64,000 bases of DNA from Thunnus maccoyii (lineage: Eukaryota > Chordata > Actinopteri > Scombriformes > Scombridae): assembly GCF_910596095.1 (NCBI RefSeq), contig NC_056540.1, forward strand, positions 14,067,001 through 14,131,000. Reading direction: 5' to 3'. Below the pieces are notes generated by a model that was not told the origin of the DNA, ran no database searches, and saw only the letters and a list, made by a program, of their open reading frames with translations. Shown piece after piece: positions 1 through 12,280 of the stretch (positions are counted from its first letter, which is position 1; each line of letters begins with the position of its first letter). A program made the translations under genes and the position numbers.

Positions 1-880
1 TTAGAATAAAATCAAAGTACTTATTTACTTGGTATCCAGTATTTCATTCCCTCACATCACACATCTTGCAGAAGAAATCTTGTCTGTAAGAATCGGGGCA
101 TTACAGTAACATCACAAGGCTACGTTTTAAGTTAGCTGCTGCAACCTATCATGTTGTGTTCATTTTTGTACATATTTGATAAATGAGTAGGCGGTATTAG
201 CAGTAGGAGAGAGAGATAAGAAATTGCAAGTTTTTACCTCGAAATTAAGTTTATTTTTGGTACTCAGTGAGCTTCCTGTAACTTGTTAGATTATTTTTTT
301 ACCTGATGTTTACTACAAATAATGTCAGAAAGCTTGACTTCTTTCCCATTAGGTATGGCTGTTAAGTAACTATTAGGGTTTTAACTACAGTCTATTTTCT
401 ATAATGATAATAATAAGCCTTTTTTGATAAAAAGTAGTGCTTTATGTTGACCATGTTTTCGATTTATCAGTCTTGTAGTCTTTTATATTATGTATTGCAT
501 TGTGATTATATTTAAGGCTGTTAAACATGGCTGAATCCAACTGTAGTCATTTATCATGCAAGGAGCCCCTTTTAAATTAGCTGCTGGGTTCTGCCTTAAC
601 TCTTCACTCCTCCCATTTTTTGTACAATGTATATAGTTTCTATGCTAGAATACTACCTGGACCCAGATTTGCTGTTAAGTTTGATTAAATATATAAATTT
701 AGGGTTAGGAATTAACAATATATATATTATATTTTTTAAACTTTATATAAGCATATAATTTTAATAAAAGTTTATAAAACTAGATTTTGATGCAAGACCC
801 ACCTTATATCACTTGATATTGTGTTTTAGTTTTACATTTTAGAAGTGTTCTTAAAAAATATAGTATCTACCACACATGAA
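1..880. other. AT-rich spacer upstream of slu7
   Basis: No open frame of useful length, splice-bounded exon or recognisable repeat was seen. The stretch is AT-rich with short A/T runs. The human neighbour on this side of SLU7 is PTTG1, but no part of it could be identified here. Confidence 0.5.
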
Positions 881-899
881 GAAAATAACTACTGATGAG

Positions 900-1213
900 A
901 TAATGACGTCGCAGTTATGCAACAACTTGCTGCTGAGGAGGTAAATCGAGGTGAACAGTAACTGATCGATTAGGCAGCTGTGTCCGATAGATGTCGCACT
1001 TTCCGGCAGTGACGTCAAAGTCGTGATCTCTGCACCACAGAGGAAGAAAGAAAAGGGATGTGACGTAGCTGTGGTTGATCTAAAATGGCGACGGTCGCGT
1101 AGTCAAAACCAAAACACATTTGACGATCTTAAAAAAATCGTACGATTCTGCGAACGTTCCCGTTTTTACGAAGTTATCGTCAATCACTGTTTTCATTGTT
1201 GGATCTCATTAAG
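900..1213 (+). promoter_or_regulatory. slu7: slu7 promoter and noncoding first exon (predicted)
   Basis: A perfect palindromic CRE, TGACGTCA, lies at 1010-1017 and a related TGACGTCG at 903-910. An ETS-like TTCCGG sits at 1001-1006, and AAAATGGCGAC at 1083-1093 resembles the YY1 motif often found just downstream of housekeeping start sites. CpG content rises sharply here against AT-rich surroundings. A good donor (AAG|GTAACC) ends the likely noncoding exon at 1213; the matching acceptor is at 1744, eight bases before the slu7 ATG. The exact start site cannot be read from sequence alone. Confidence 0.55.
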
Positions 1214-1752
1214 GTAACCAGGTTGTCTATTAAATGAATTTATTAGAGATAACGAAATTTCTGTCACTTTTATGTTGCTCAAGTGGAAAACAGCTAGGCT
1301 AACTTAGCTAAAGTTACGTTAGCATGTTCGCCTTTTTCAGATTTTATAAGCAAAATAAAGGTTTCACAAATTTGAAACTGTGAGTTTAATGAGTCTCTGG
1401 AGTCTCCTTGTTAATCCAGTCCAGATTTTACAACTCTAATATAGAGGGTTCTGATCTGGACCTGGTCTAATGTGGTCTGGAGGGAGAAATATCAGTCGCC
1501 CTTTTCTGTCCTGTTTTCATAAGCAAAATAAAAGTTTCAGAAATCTGAAAGCGGGTTTAAGCAGCGTTCAGGCTTTAGCTTCAATGTCTAACACTCTTTC
1601 TTAAGTGCAAGTGGTCAAAAAACGGAGATAAAGCCGCTAAATACCATTATTTATTTTTCCCTAAACACTAAACCAGAAGCTAACTTCAGTGTTATACATG
1701 TCACTGTGTTAGACAGCTGTAATAATGTTTATTTCTGGTGGCAGGTTCAGTC

Positions 1753-4700
1753 ATGGCCGAGCAGCAAGCTAGCGCTAACGTTAACGCTAGCACGGAGGGG
1801 ATCGTGGGTCTGGATGAGCCCAAGAAGATGACCAGGGAGGACTGGAGGAAGAAGAAGGAGCTGGAGGAGCAGAGGAAGCTGGGAAACGCTCCAGCTGAGG
1901 TGGACGAGGAGGGAAAGTAAGTTCATGTCTGGACAGAAAGTGGCTCCTCCAAAGTATGCTCCTAACGCTGCAATTGCAGTACAATGTTTATATCTGGTCA
2001 TTTAAAAAGTCTAACTAGCAGAAGCCAGTGATGTAGTACTCTTTAAAGCATACTTGTGAGAGACAATGGTCAACATCAATGTAGTAGCGGCTGACTTTAA
2101 TTCCTTAGTATTGGTCAAACTCCTAAAACACTGTATACTACGATTCCCATAATGCAACCTGGTAGCATCTTTCATTAGTGCTTCCCTATCTGGTGAATGC
2201 TACATTCATGTCATATTAGAGTTAACGTACATACCAGATTTCGACTTGTTAGTAGTGTTCACATCAGCATCCACCCCATAATTAAGAAACTCTGATTTCT
2301 GGGGGTAAAAAAATCTGACTTGGTGCGTCATAACATGGAAATTCAGGAAAACCAGATCAACACGCATGCCTCACATCAACTAAAGTCCATCATTCAAGGA
2401 AACTGAACTGAATAAAAGAAGAAAACTGAATTTATTGGATATTGTTCTATATTTCTGATGCATTGTATTTTTAAGCCTCATACAACAACTGATATGAATG
2501 CTCCCAAGTCGCAAACATGGGAATCTTTCCCATCTCTACCATCCTTCCCATAGAGACAGAGCGCATTTAAGTCTCGCCCAGCCTGGAGGGGAAAACAATT
2601 CATCACTCTCCATTGACTTTGTATTGAGTTACAGTGCCTCCTTGTAACTTTTGTCTGCTGGCAAACAACAGAAAAATGCCTAAAAGCTGTTGTGTGGCGG
2701 GATGCACTAAAAACAGGTTAAAGAACCCAGAACTAAGTTTTTATAAGCTGTTGAAATGAAAAACTGAACCTTTAAGGGGACAAAAGTGGATGTTACAGGG
2801 CTGTGTGCCGTGTGGTGGAAGAGACAGATCTGACTTGAGCTACACAGACAGTCTGCAGCTCAAAAACCTCTGTAAAAATGACACATACACCTGGACACAC
2901 TGCTAGTCACAGAGAACACGCAGGTTGAAAGTAAAAACAGAACAGCTGTTTAATTGAAAGGTATGCAGTGTTTGTAATAGACGTTTAAATCACAGAATAG
3001 CTAATCTGCATTCAGCTGAAATGCTAACTGTAAAAAAAAGCCTGTGTTTACAAACTATAGTCACCATATCAGCTGTGAAAAGTGTCATGCCAGCCTGCCA
3101 TGTGGTGGAGTTTGCTATGCAGTTGTGCTATCTCTACATGATGTCAGCCCTTGTATTCTTGTATTGCATCTTAGCTTATACAACGTAACTGGTTTCAGCA
3201 TATACAATAAACTACCTTTTCCTCTCTGGTAGACATATGATGCAAAAATAATGCTTTGACATGCTGAAATCTAACGTTTTTAGCTAGCTGTTAATGTTTC
3301 AGCCCTTGGTTGCATATTATGGTGCTGATTGTTTTCCCCTCTGGTGGTTGTGGTTTTCAGAGTATGACACGTTGTGCTCTGTCTCTATATGATGTGAATG
3401 TGGCAAAATGTCCTACATGCTCCAATTTGTAGTCTCCAAGTCGATGCTTTGATAACATCATCAGGTTATTGTCTCTGACTTGACAGACAGTGCCACAGAA
3501 GACATTTAACAATAGTCTGAGTAGAACTGCTTATGTGTAAAACCGTTAACATGCCCCTTTACTGTCACATTTACAATGAAGCTACTGCCACTTCTTTTCT
3601 GCTTCTTCTCCTCTCCAGGGACATAAACCCTCACATCCCTCAGTATATTTCATCAGTGCCATGGTATATCGACCCGTCCAAAAGGCCCACACTGAAACAT
3701 CAGAGACCACAGGCTGAATGTCAGGAACAGTATTCATCCATCGGAGAGTGGTATAAGAGAGGAGTGCAAGAGGTGAGAGTGAATCAACAAATCACTTTCA
3801 TATATTCAAATCAAATGAACTTTAAAGTTAATAGCTTCATTTCGTTTTTTTCCAACAGAATACTGTTACCACTAAATTTCGTAAGGGCGCTTGTGAAAAC
3901 TGTGGCGCCATGACACACAAGAAGAAAGACTGCTTGGAGGTAAAATGGATAAATCAATCTTTCATCTATCAGAAGAGATTAACTGTCAACTATTTTCAAT
4001 CCTGTACATTAAAAGAATGTTATATCTGTATACATAAACGTCAACCTCTGACCTCTTAACCTTTCTCCCACCAGCGACCCAGAAAAGTCGGGGCAAAGTT
4101 CACAGGCACAGGCATAGCTCCAGATGAGCACAGTCAGGTCCAGCTCAGCTTGGACTATGATGGAAAGCGAGATCGCTGGAACGGGTACGATCCTGAGGAA
4201 CACCAGCGCATCGTGGAGGAGTACGCCAAAGTAGATCTGGTAAGCAGTCCAGTTGTAAATACAGCATTATTGAATGCTAATTTATTTGTGCACATTTTTT
4301 TTATCTGGTTGAAAGCTATGAAAGGTAAATAACAGTGCAGAGACGTTACTGGGATTTTCTGTTGCATTGATCTCCAATTTACCCAATTATTCTGATTTCT
4401 TATATTTGTTTGTCTCTTAGGCCAAAAGGACACTGAAGGCACAGAAGCTACAGGATGAGTTGGCTTCAGGAAAACTGGACCAAACTGTAAGTGTTCACTA
4501 ATGTCTGGACTATAAGAATGAATAGTATTGTTGTCCACTTTGAGAGATAAAAGGGAGATTTGATTCATGGAATCTTTCTCTGCAGGAGCGGGAACATGAT
4601 AGCGAGGACGAGGATGAAGATAAATACGCAGATGACATCGACATGCCCGGTCAGAACTTTGACTCCAAGAGACGAATCACCGTCAGGAATCTGCGTATCA

Positions 4701-7606
4701 GAGAAGACACAGCAAAAGTAAAGAGTCCGGGCATATTGCCTGTGTTCAACTACTATATTACTCTCAGCTTATTGTTTTTTTTTCTGTGGTGGAACATGTT
4801 TGATGAAGTGAGAGGCTACGGACTGTTACTAACACTGAATTTCTCATGTCTGTTTTTCACAGTACTTGAGGAATCTGGATCCAAATTCTGCCTACTATGA
4901 TCCAAAGACTCGAGCTATGAGAGAGAGCCCATATGCGAACACTGGCAAGAACTCCGACGAGTAAGTTACTGCTACTATATTTCCTGTGTTTCCTCGTGTC
5001 TCAAAAAAATTCTCAATAACTTACATGGACATAATTTCCCCCGCACTGTTTCGTTTGACAGAGTCGGGTACGCTGGAGACAACTTTGCTCGCTATTCTGG
5101 GGACACAATCACCATGGCTCAAACACAATGTAAGTCAGTCTCAGTTGTGGAAGTCAGATTTTCTTGATACTACAAATAGTATATTTTTACCACTGCAGTA
5201 ATAAGTGACTATGTTTTTAGCTTGGATCATTGTACAGTGAACAAAACAGACCAAATAGTTTCAGGGGTTGGAGCTGGTGTGTGCCAACAAAATAGATTAT
5301 AGATTATATATTATATAGAAAGATTAAAAGAAGACGTCAACAGTGAATACATCTTTTCTGTTCCTACATGTACTGTGACTAAGTGAACATCAGCAGCATT
5401 TAAATTAAAGGCTACACAGATATATTAAAGAATGTTAGGCCTGTTCACAGCAGTGGTCTCTAGTTTTATGTGTTTAAGTTATATCCTATAATTACTTTTA
5501 ATAGTATGAGATTTGGCTGCCTTAGCTAGCAGGCATGGTTAAAATAAACAGTTTTACTATCAAAGAGCCCTGAAGGTCCAAAAACACATTGCTCACATGT
5601 TTCTAATATTGAACATCAGGACTATACATACTATTTGAATTATGTGTCTTTGATAAATGCCATTTCTGCTGTGATACATAGTATGTTATGTACAGAGCAT
5701 TGATTGATAGCAGTTATGTCATACTGTGAGTAAGTGTTTTCACATGTTTGATAGGACCTCACAAATTACATCCAGTCCCAAATATGTATGTAGCATGTGT
5801 TTCAATGCGTTCTCTTGATAGTGTTTGCCTGGGAGGCCTATGAGAGAGGCTCTGAGGTGCATCTGCAGGCAGACCCCACCAAGCTGGAGCTGCTCCACCG
5901 GTCCTTCAAGGTCAAGAAGGAGGACTTCAAAGAGAAACAGAGGGAGAGCATCCTGGAGAAGGTACACAGCTAAAATTTCAGGCCACTGCACACCGTGTAT
6001 TAACAGAAATCTCGTCACCATGTCACATTGTGTGTGATGGGTCTAATAAAATCTCTGTAAGTCTGTAAGATATCAATTTTAAGACATATAATGTAGTGAA
6101 ATGAATGCCTGGTGAATGATCGTAACGATGTAAATAGACAAAAATGCAAGCAGAGATGTGTCACAACATCCATCTGCGCTGCTCTCATACTTTGGAAATG
6201 AAGCAAAACAATAAAAAATGACGCCATCAATGGTCAGCTAATGTATTCTGCGTCGTGCTAGTTTAATATCTAGTCATGGGTCATAGCAGCAGCCACACTG
6301 CGAGAGACTGGTCCTGAATTTGGACACTACCAGAATTTTGTTACATCTTTGCTCACCAAATGTCTCATAGTGTGATCTAGGATCACATTTTTGTGTTGAC
6401 TATGAAAATGTTTGTTACATTTCTCCCTCGATTTTCAGCTCTTTTCTAGCAGAGCCTAAAATCACACAGCATATTAGAGGCTTTAAGAGTGCATACTGGC
6501 TGATGACTTCACTTACCAAGTTTGTGCTTTTGTGTGTGTTAATCAGTATGGAGGTCAAGAACACTTGGATGCACCGCCGCGGGAGCTGCTGTTGGCCCAG
6601 ACGGAGGACTATGTGGAGTACTCTCGTCACGGCGCTGTACTGAAGGGTCTTGAGAAGGCCGTGGCGCGCTCCAAGTACGAGGAGGATGTGCTCATCAACA
6701 ACCACACTGTAAGGACGGCAGTGCATACCGTGAAAAAACTCCTGTGGGGAAAAAAAAATCACTTTTTGTTCATTTGTATTCTAATAAAATTCTCCCATCT
6801 AGTGTATTTGGGGCTCCTACTGGAAGGACGGCTTCTGGGGATACAAGTGCTGCCACTCCATGGTCAAACAGAGTTACTGCACAGGAGAGGCTGGAATTAG
6901 AATAGTAAGTCAATGTGCTGACAGTAATCAGGTATATCTGCTTGCTTTTGTAACTTTTTTGTTTGTAACCTACCTACTTGGTTTTTTTTTCTCTTCTTTA
7001 ATAACCTGAAGAACAACACGGACTGTGTTCCATTTGAGGAGGGACTGACGGAGCCGCAGGAGGAAGAACAACCCAAAACACTGCTGGAGGTAAGTGACGC
7101 TGTAGAAGAGCAGTTACTGATAATCAAAATGGCTGTGTGTTTTTTATCGTCAGTAACAAATGTGGCTCTCATTGTCTGTCCTTTTATGTCGATGTTCTCA
7201 ATCATCAGATGCATCAGGATAAGATGAAAGAGAAGAAGAAGAAAAAGAAGAGCAAAAAGAACAAGAAGCACAGCTCTGACAGCAGCGATTCAGAGGACGA
7301 AGAGAAGAAGAAGGAGAAGTTGAGGAAGGTAAAGTATTTTTCTCTTTAATTGGTTCTGCATTCCTTTGTTTGTAACCCTGGTGTGGTTGTTTTCTGTGAC
7401 TGACCTCCTCTTTTTTCTTGCTTCAGGCCCTGGAAGCAGAGGACAAGAGGGTGAAGCATGTGGAAGCAATAATGCAGCTGGATGAGAGGAAGAGGCCGTA
7501 CAGCAGCCTGCAGGAAGTGAAGGCGCCCACTGAGGAGGAGATGGAGGCCTTCCGCATGAAACGCAGCCGGCCAGATGATCCCATGGCTTCCTTCCTGGGA
7601 CAGTGA
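1753..7606 (+). CDS. slu7: Pre-mRNA-splicing factor SLU7
   Basis: SLU7 acts in the nucleus at the second catalytic step of splicing, helping choose the 3' splice site. Fourteen coding exons join in frame with GT-AG borders: 1753-1916, 3619-3772, 3859-3939, 4075-4239, 4421-4486, 4586-4717, 4863-4960, 5062-5129, 5822-5961, 6547-6708, 6803-6904, 7012-7089, 7209-7328, 7427-7606. The product is 569 aa (human about 586). The N-terminal block [20 protein letters not shown] is essentially the human sequence. A CCHC zinc knuckle, [14 protein letters not shown], has ligands C118, C121, H126 and C131. The middle carries [12 protein letters not shown] and an acidic [20 protein letters not shown] block. 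Residues 471-510 are lysine-rich then serine/acidic, and the end is [12 protein letters not shown]. The ATG at 1753 starts where the family's N-terminus aligns. No break was seen, so it looks functional. Confidence 0.97.
2137..2158 (+). promoter_or_regulatory. ZNF143/SBS-like motif in slu7 intron 1 of the coding part
   Basis: ACTACGATTCCCATAATGC closely resembles the vertebrate motif ACTACAATTCCCAGCATGC bound by ZNF143 (often with THAP11). It lies about 220 bases downstream of the first coding exon, within an intron. It could be a promoter-proximal element or part of a repeat; the sequence alone does not decide. Confidence 0.4.
2570..2890 (+). mobile_element. Degenerate THAP-domain fragment (likely DNA transposon or domesticated relative)
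   Basis: An ATG at 2676 opens a 27-codon frame beginning [19 protein letters not shown] and continuing SFYKLLK, which matches the start of a THAP zinc finger (C-X2-4-C followed by a LSF/YxLP-like stretch). It stops at TGA. A shifted frame just after it, containing [13 protein letters not shown], resembles the next part of the domain. There is no splice link to slu7. THAP domains occur in P-element-like transposases and in host genes; with so little left, which of these it came from cannot be told. Confidence 0.5.
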
Positions 7607-7967
7607 CCTCTCTTTATTCCTGCTTACTCCCAGAAACCTTTCCCAAGGACTCTACCAGAGCTGTCGCTCGGTGAAAAAAAAAATGTCTGAGACTCATTCA
7701 ACTAAACTTTGATCTCGTAAACTTGGAGCAGGAGCCTGTTGTTGTACAATATTTTGTTTGTCATTTTCTACACTTTTGGTTGCCACAGGACTACAGATGA
7801 CAGAGCATTGGACAATAGTGATGTGCGCTTTTCAGTTCCATGTAAGAAATATAAAAAGTAGTTTTCTTCTGTCTTGATGACCTTTAAACGCAACATGGAG
7901 CCGCCCTCAGTCTTGACAGTAATTGTAGGAACATAACTATTTTTTGTGGGATTAATGCATTTTTTTA

Positions 7968-7973
7968 AATAAA
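7968..7973 (+). terminator. slu7: slu7 polyadenylation signal
   Basis: AATAAA lies 362 bases after the slu7 stop and is followed by a GT-rich stretch (GTGTGTTGTGT), the usual arrangement for cleavage near 7990. Confidence 0.7.
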
Positions 7974-7989
7974 ATTGTTAAAAACTGTG

Positions 7990-9050
7990 TGTTGTGTAAA
8001 AAGTTTAAGATTGTTGTGTTTTATTGATTTATTTTACCGAGACAGTGCAAATTGATCAACAGCCAAAATGCTCATTTTCAAGTGTTTTCTCTTGACCAGA
8101 TGTAAAAGATCCCCTCCAGACAAGATTTAAGACAATGCTTTGAATAATATTTTTTGTCTGATGTGGTTTCTCCACAAAAACGTTCAGTTACCTCGCAAAT
8201 CCCTCCATGATCCAGCATGATGGATTTCTATGAATATGCAAATGTTTCTTTGTGGAGACAAGATGACTCCTAATTCATTGTAAAGTCCATTCTCAGTTTC
8301 CACATTACACTTGTGTAGGTTACATACTGGACTACAATTCGCTTCAAAACTGATGATGTCACAAATCATCTTGTACGTAAATGTCTTCAGCAGATGGACG
8401 AGTAAACAGTCTTTGCACATTTATCATTCTGCACAGTGAAGGCCAAACATCCAAAAGAAGTAACAATATGCAAAACACATATTAGAGTGGAGGAGGACTT
8501 TAAGTTAACCGTTTCATCTCAAGAAGCTCAAACATTGCAACAACTCCTTATGTTATTTCTGTTCACATGGTTTAAGTTAGAAATGAATACAGTAGATTGC
8601 TCAACACAAAGCACTGCCTCGTCCAGCAGCTGGAACATTTTTATTGGTCTCTCAGGTCTTGGCTCTGCATCACAGCAATAAACACAAACACATCTGGTCA
8701 TATTCATAGTGCATTTTATACACGGCTGCAGAACACCGTCCACTGATTTTGCACTTACTCACTTAGAAAAGTACTTTTGGGACTTTTTTAAAATCAAAAT
8801 GCACAAAGTTGCAGCCTATATAATATAATATAATCATATATATAACAAAAACTAGATGGCTTTGCTTATTCGGGTTTTTTTTTTTTTTTTTTTAATCATG
8901 TCTGTTGTATAACATCGTGTTTTTCCATGGTACAAGTTTTTTGGATGCATCACTGCTTCAGCGCGCGATACTGTTGCACTGACTTGAATTTAATGACATC
9001 ATGGTGAAAGTATTTTTTGGCAGAGCACTTGCTTAAACAGGGCGGATATT
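7990..9050. other. Intergenic spacer slu7 to c1qtnf2
   Basis: AT-rich sequence with a T run near 8875-8895 and an AT microsatellite near 8820-8850. Short open frames on both strands lack splice support or family resemblance. No gene seen. Confidence 0.5.
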
Positions 9051-9216
9051 ATGGACTATGATTCACTGGGATACACATTTCTTTGCAGCGCTTCTCTTGA
9101 AGAATGCGATGTCTCTCGATTATTGGAAAATCATGTAGGAAAGTTTGTGCATTCTCATGCAGAAAAAGGACTTGGAGAGTGCCGAAAAATGCCCATGCGT
9201 CATAACTTCTCAACTG
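9051..9216 (+). other. c1qtnf2: Possible upstream exon of c1qtnf2
   Basis: An open stretch starting with ATG at 9051 ends at a strong donor (CTG|GTGAGT) after 9216. Spliced to the acceptor at 9617 (TCCATAG|TG), it would run in frame into the c1qtnf2 signal peptide. Family members start at the signal peptide, so the simplest reading is a 5' UTR exon; an N-terminally extended isoform is possible but unsupported. Confidence 0.35.
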
Positions 9217-9625
9217 GTGAGTACTTTCTCTGCATTTTTAAAATATCTGATTCACTCTCTTTTGCAAAAACACGCTCTAAGCTGCATTCTTTGCTTTGAT
9301 TTAACCTGTGTGGAATTCATGTATCATTCATCATTCATGTATTCATATTTATCATGAAGCATGCAGTCATGACATAAACATGACCACACCATTTACTGAT
9401 AGCTGTTTATATGTTTTTTCATGGGATTCTGCAGTGTAAGACATGCACTCTACCACCACGGATGGCATATTTTGTTGTTGTTTTGTTGATAGATTTGCAT
9501 CATCTGATTGCGACAGACCCCCCCCCATCCCCCACCCAAGAAAGAAAATCTATCATTGTAATTATAATTACAACAATTATTGATAAACGATTCCCTTGTC
9601 CTCTCGTGACTCCATAGTGACCATC

Positions 9626-11326
9626 ATGCTCCAGATATGTGTGATCTTCAGTTTGCTGTCAGTCGTCCTCTCCCAGTCAACATATTCTGCACCCAAGAAA
9701 GGTCGTAACATCACTATCCACTCCTCCCAGCTGGTCTGTAGTTTGCCAGGCCCAGCAGGACCTGCAGGAAACCCGGGAGCCCCTGGCTCACCGGGGACCA
9801 TGGGGCCAATGGGGGCCCCAGGGAAGGATGGCCCAGATGGGAAAGATGGGGAGAAGGGAGAAAAGGGAGATAGAGGTACTTACTGACTGACTCTCTTCTG
9901 TTGTTATGTTAACCCTAAAGATCTGTTCTTGCCCTCTTTAAAACCACATGCTTCACATTTTTTCATTGTCTTTATACTTCATGACTTTTGCTAATTCAAT
10001 AAGAATTGAATGTTTCAGAAATCCGCTATAGAAAATGTTGTTTTACATCTGTTTGGGGTCTCAGAGAGCTGCAAATACATGGTTAAATGCAATGATAGTA
10101 TTTATTACACAGCAATACTTCTACTACCCAAATCTATCAAGTCTATTTGGATTTCTTTTTATTGGATTTTTATAACAGTTTTTTCATACGTGGTCTAACA
10201 ATCAATTAGAACTCTCTGGTGCCTAATTGACACTAAACAAACGTGTATTGGACAACATCCTTTATTTTTCTGTGAATGACTATTGGTAAGCAAAAAGAAT
10301 ATGTATTCTTTAGCTCATATAACATATAAAACATAAAACATTAGGAAAATACAATTCTTTATGGTCATTTCCGTGTATTGTCGCCCTCTACACAGTGTGT
10401 ATTATTATTTGTACACATACAGCAGTGACGTCTGTGGGACCCCAAACAATGAGAAAGTACAGCCAAGGTCAACAAAACACAAATGATGAATGTTAAATTG
10501 ATAAACACCAGAGCCTCTGTACATAACTAGCAGTAACAGGTTCCTGCAAATGATAAACTGTAACACATTAAGTCAGAGTCAGTCTTAGCTCTACTGAGTT
10601 TTTGTTTTTAATATTTGTGGTTATATTACACACAGATGTAAAATGTAAGTATTGTCATTCTTCATAATGTTACCTCTGTTGTCAGGTGATCCAGGGAGGA
10701 CCGGGAACCCAGGCAAGCCAGGTGTGAAAGGCCGTGAGGGTGTTATCGGCAAGGCTGGACCTCGGGGGCTGAGAGGGCTCCGTGGAAAAGCAGGGCTGGG
10801 TGGAAAAAGGGGGCAAAAAGGAGATGCGGGTGACACGGGCCAGCAAGGAGCTTCTGGAGGCTGCAATTGTGGCAGCCAAGCCCGTTCAGCTTTCTCTGTG
10901 GCTGTGACAAAGAGCTATCCTAAAGAACGCATGCCCATCCGCTTCAGCCGGATCCTGCTGAATGAGGGGAACCACTACAATGCCAGCAGTGGAAAGTTTG
11001 TCTGTGCTATCCCTGGGGTCTATTATTTCACTTATGATATCACACTGGCCAACAAGCACCTGGCCATCGGGCTGGTCCAAAACGGACAGTACAAGATTAA
11101 GACATTTGATGCAAATACAGGGAACAATGATGTGGCATCTGGTTCCACTGTTCTCCACCTGAAGCATTTAGACCAGGTCTGGCTGCAGATCTTCTACTCG
11201 GAGCAGAACGGACTCTTCTTTGACCCCTTCTGGACAGACAGCACCTTCACTGGCTTCCTTATCTACGCTGACCAGGACTATCTCAATGAGGCGGATAGAA
11301 AAGCTAATGCTGAAAGTGGCAGTTAA
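9626..11326 (+). CDS. c1qtnf2: Complement C1q/TNF-related protein 2 (CTRP2)
   Basis: A secreted, collagen-tailed trimeric protein of the adiponectin/CTRP family. Coding exons 9626-9875 and 10686-11326 join in phase 1 to give 296 aa (human 285). Residues 1-16 form a signal peptide ([16 protein letters not shown]). After [10 protein letters not shown], Gly-X-Y repeats run from about 42 to 141 across the splice junction without losing register. C143 and C145 (GGCNCGS) are placed for inter-chain disulfides. The C1q head, about 151-285, contains [40 protein letters not shown] and [16 protein letters not shown]. The closest paralogue is CTRP7, but [21 protein letters not shown] and the position beside ccnjl and slu7 point to CTRP2. 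The acidic tail after [10 protein letters not shown] is some ten residues longer than in human. Confidence 0.95.
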
Positions 11327-11786
11327 TACTTTAATCCTGAAATAAGTTTGTTTCCATAATTGATTTTATTTCATACCAAAATGTTTTGGAGATCAATTTT
11401 GGAAAAGATTGCTCAACAATGGCAGGCTTCAGGAATTTCCAGTATTTTAACAAGTCCTGACAGCAGGTGGCACCCAAATGAAAGAAAACATTCAACTGCA
11501 TTTGGGGAACTACTAAACAATGCTTGAGTGACTGAAAAGCCATAACTTTTGGCTGAAATATCATTCATGGTGCTATAATTCTCACAAAATATTTAAAAAA
11601 TTGATAATTGATACTTTCTTTCAACTTTTCATTCCCATATTTGGTTCTTTTAGAATCATGTACTGTACAGGAGCCACAAGGCGACCACCAGTTTTTACTC
11701 TTTTACAGAATATTTAGAACATTTTTTTGTACTTTTTTATGATAGTGTAATTTATACATTAAGCTTTTTTTTACATACTGTAGTGC

Positions 11787-11792
11787 ATTAAA
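11787..11792 (+). terminator. c1qtnf2: Possible c1qtnf2 polyadenylation signal
   Basis: ATTAAA lies 461 bases after the stop. It is the common variant signal; no better AATAAA was seen nearby. Confidence 0.4.
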
Positions 11793-12280
11793 AATCTGGC
11801 TTGACTCAACCAATAATGAGTGTTCTTAGCATGCATTACTACAATATTCCCAAATCAGGGTCTATGTACCACCAAGAGAGCTCATCAGATTCCCATAAAC
11901 TGAAGAAATTGTTAAATTTAACCATTAATTTATTTAATAGGATTGAAGATGAGAGGATGCATGATCAGAACGGGAAGAATGAACAAAAGAGGGAAAAATG
12001 ACATTTTCATTTTTCCCTCCACTGATTGTCATTTAATTGCACTCATAATGCACAAAGTACCAAGTAGCTGTCAAAAAGATGTAATGTAGTAGAAATTACA
12101 CTCTTTCCTTCTGAGTACCTCAAAAGTGTACTTTCCACCTCTCATCTACAGCGGCAACTTTCATATGCTGTTAAAGATGTTTTATGGGTAAATTAAACCT
12201 AAAAGTGACACCCCTCAGTAACAAGGGAAAAAACTATAAACACTGTAGTAATAACTAGTAATTCACACAAGGATTATTAT

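Noticed and set aside
1-1000. Looked for pre-miR-146a, which lies near SLU7 and PTTG1 in human
   Set aside because: No sequence like the mature miR-146 seed context (TGAGAACTGAATT) was found.
3110-3400. Two similar stretches GTTGTGCTATCTCTACATGA and GTTGTGCTCTGTCTCTATAT in a slu7 intron
   Set aside because: Similarity is short and imperfect; may be an old repeat but too weak to call.
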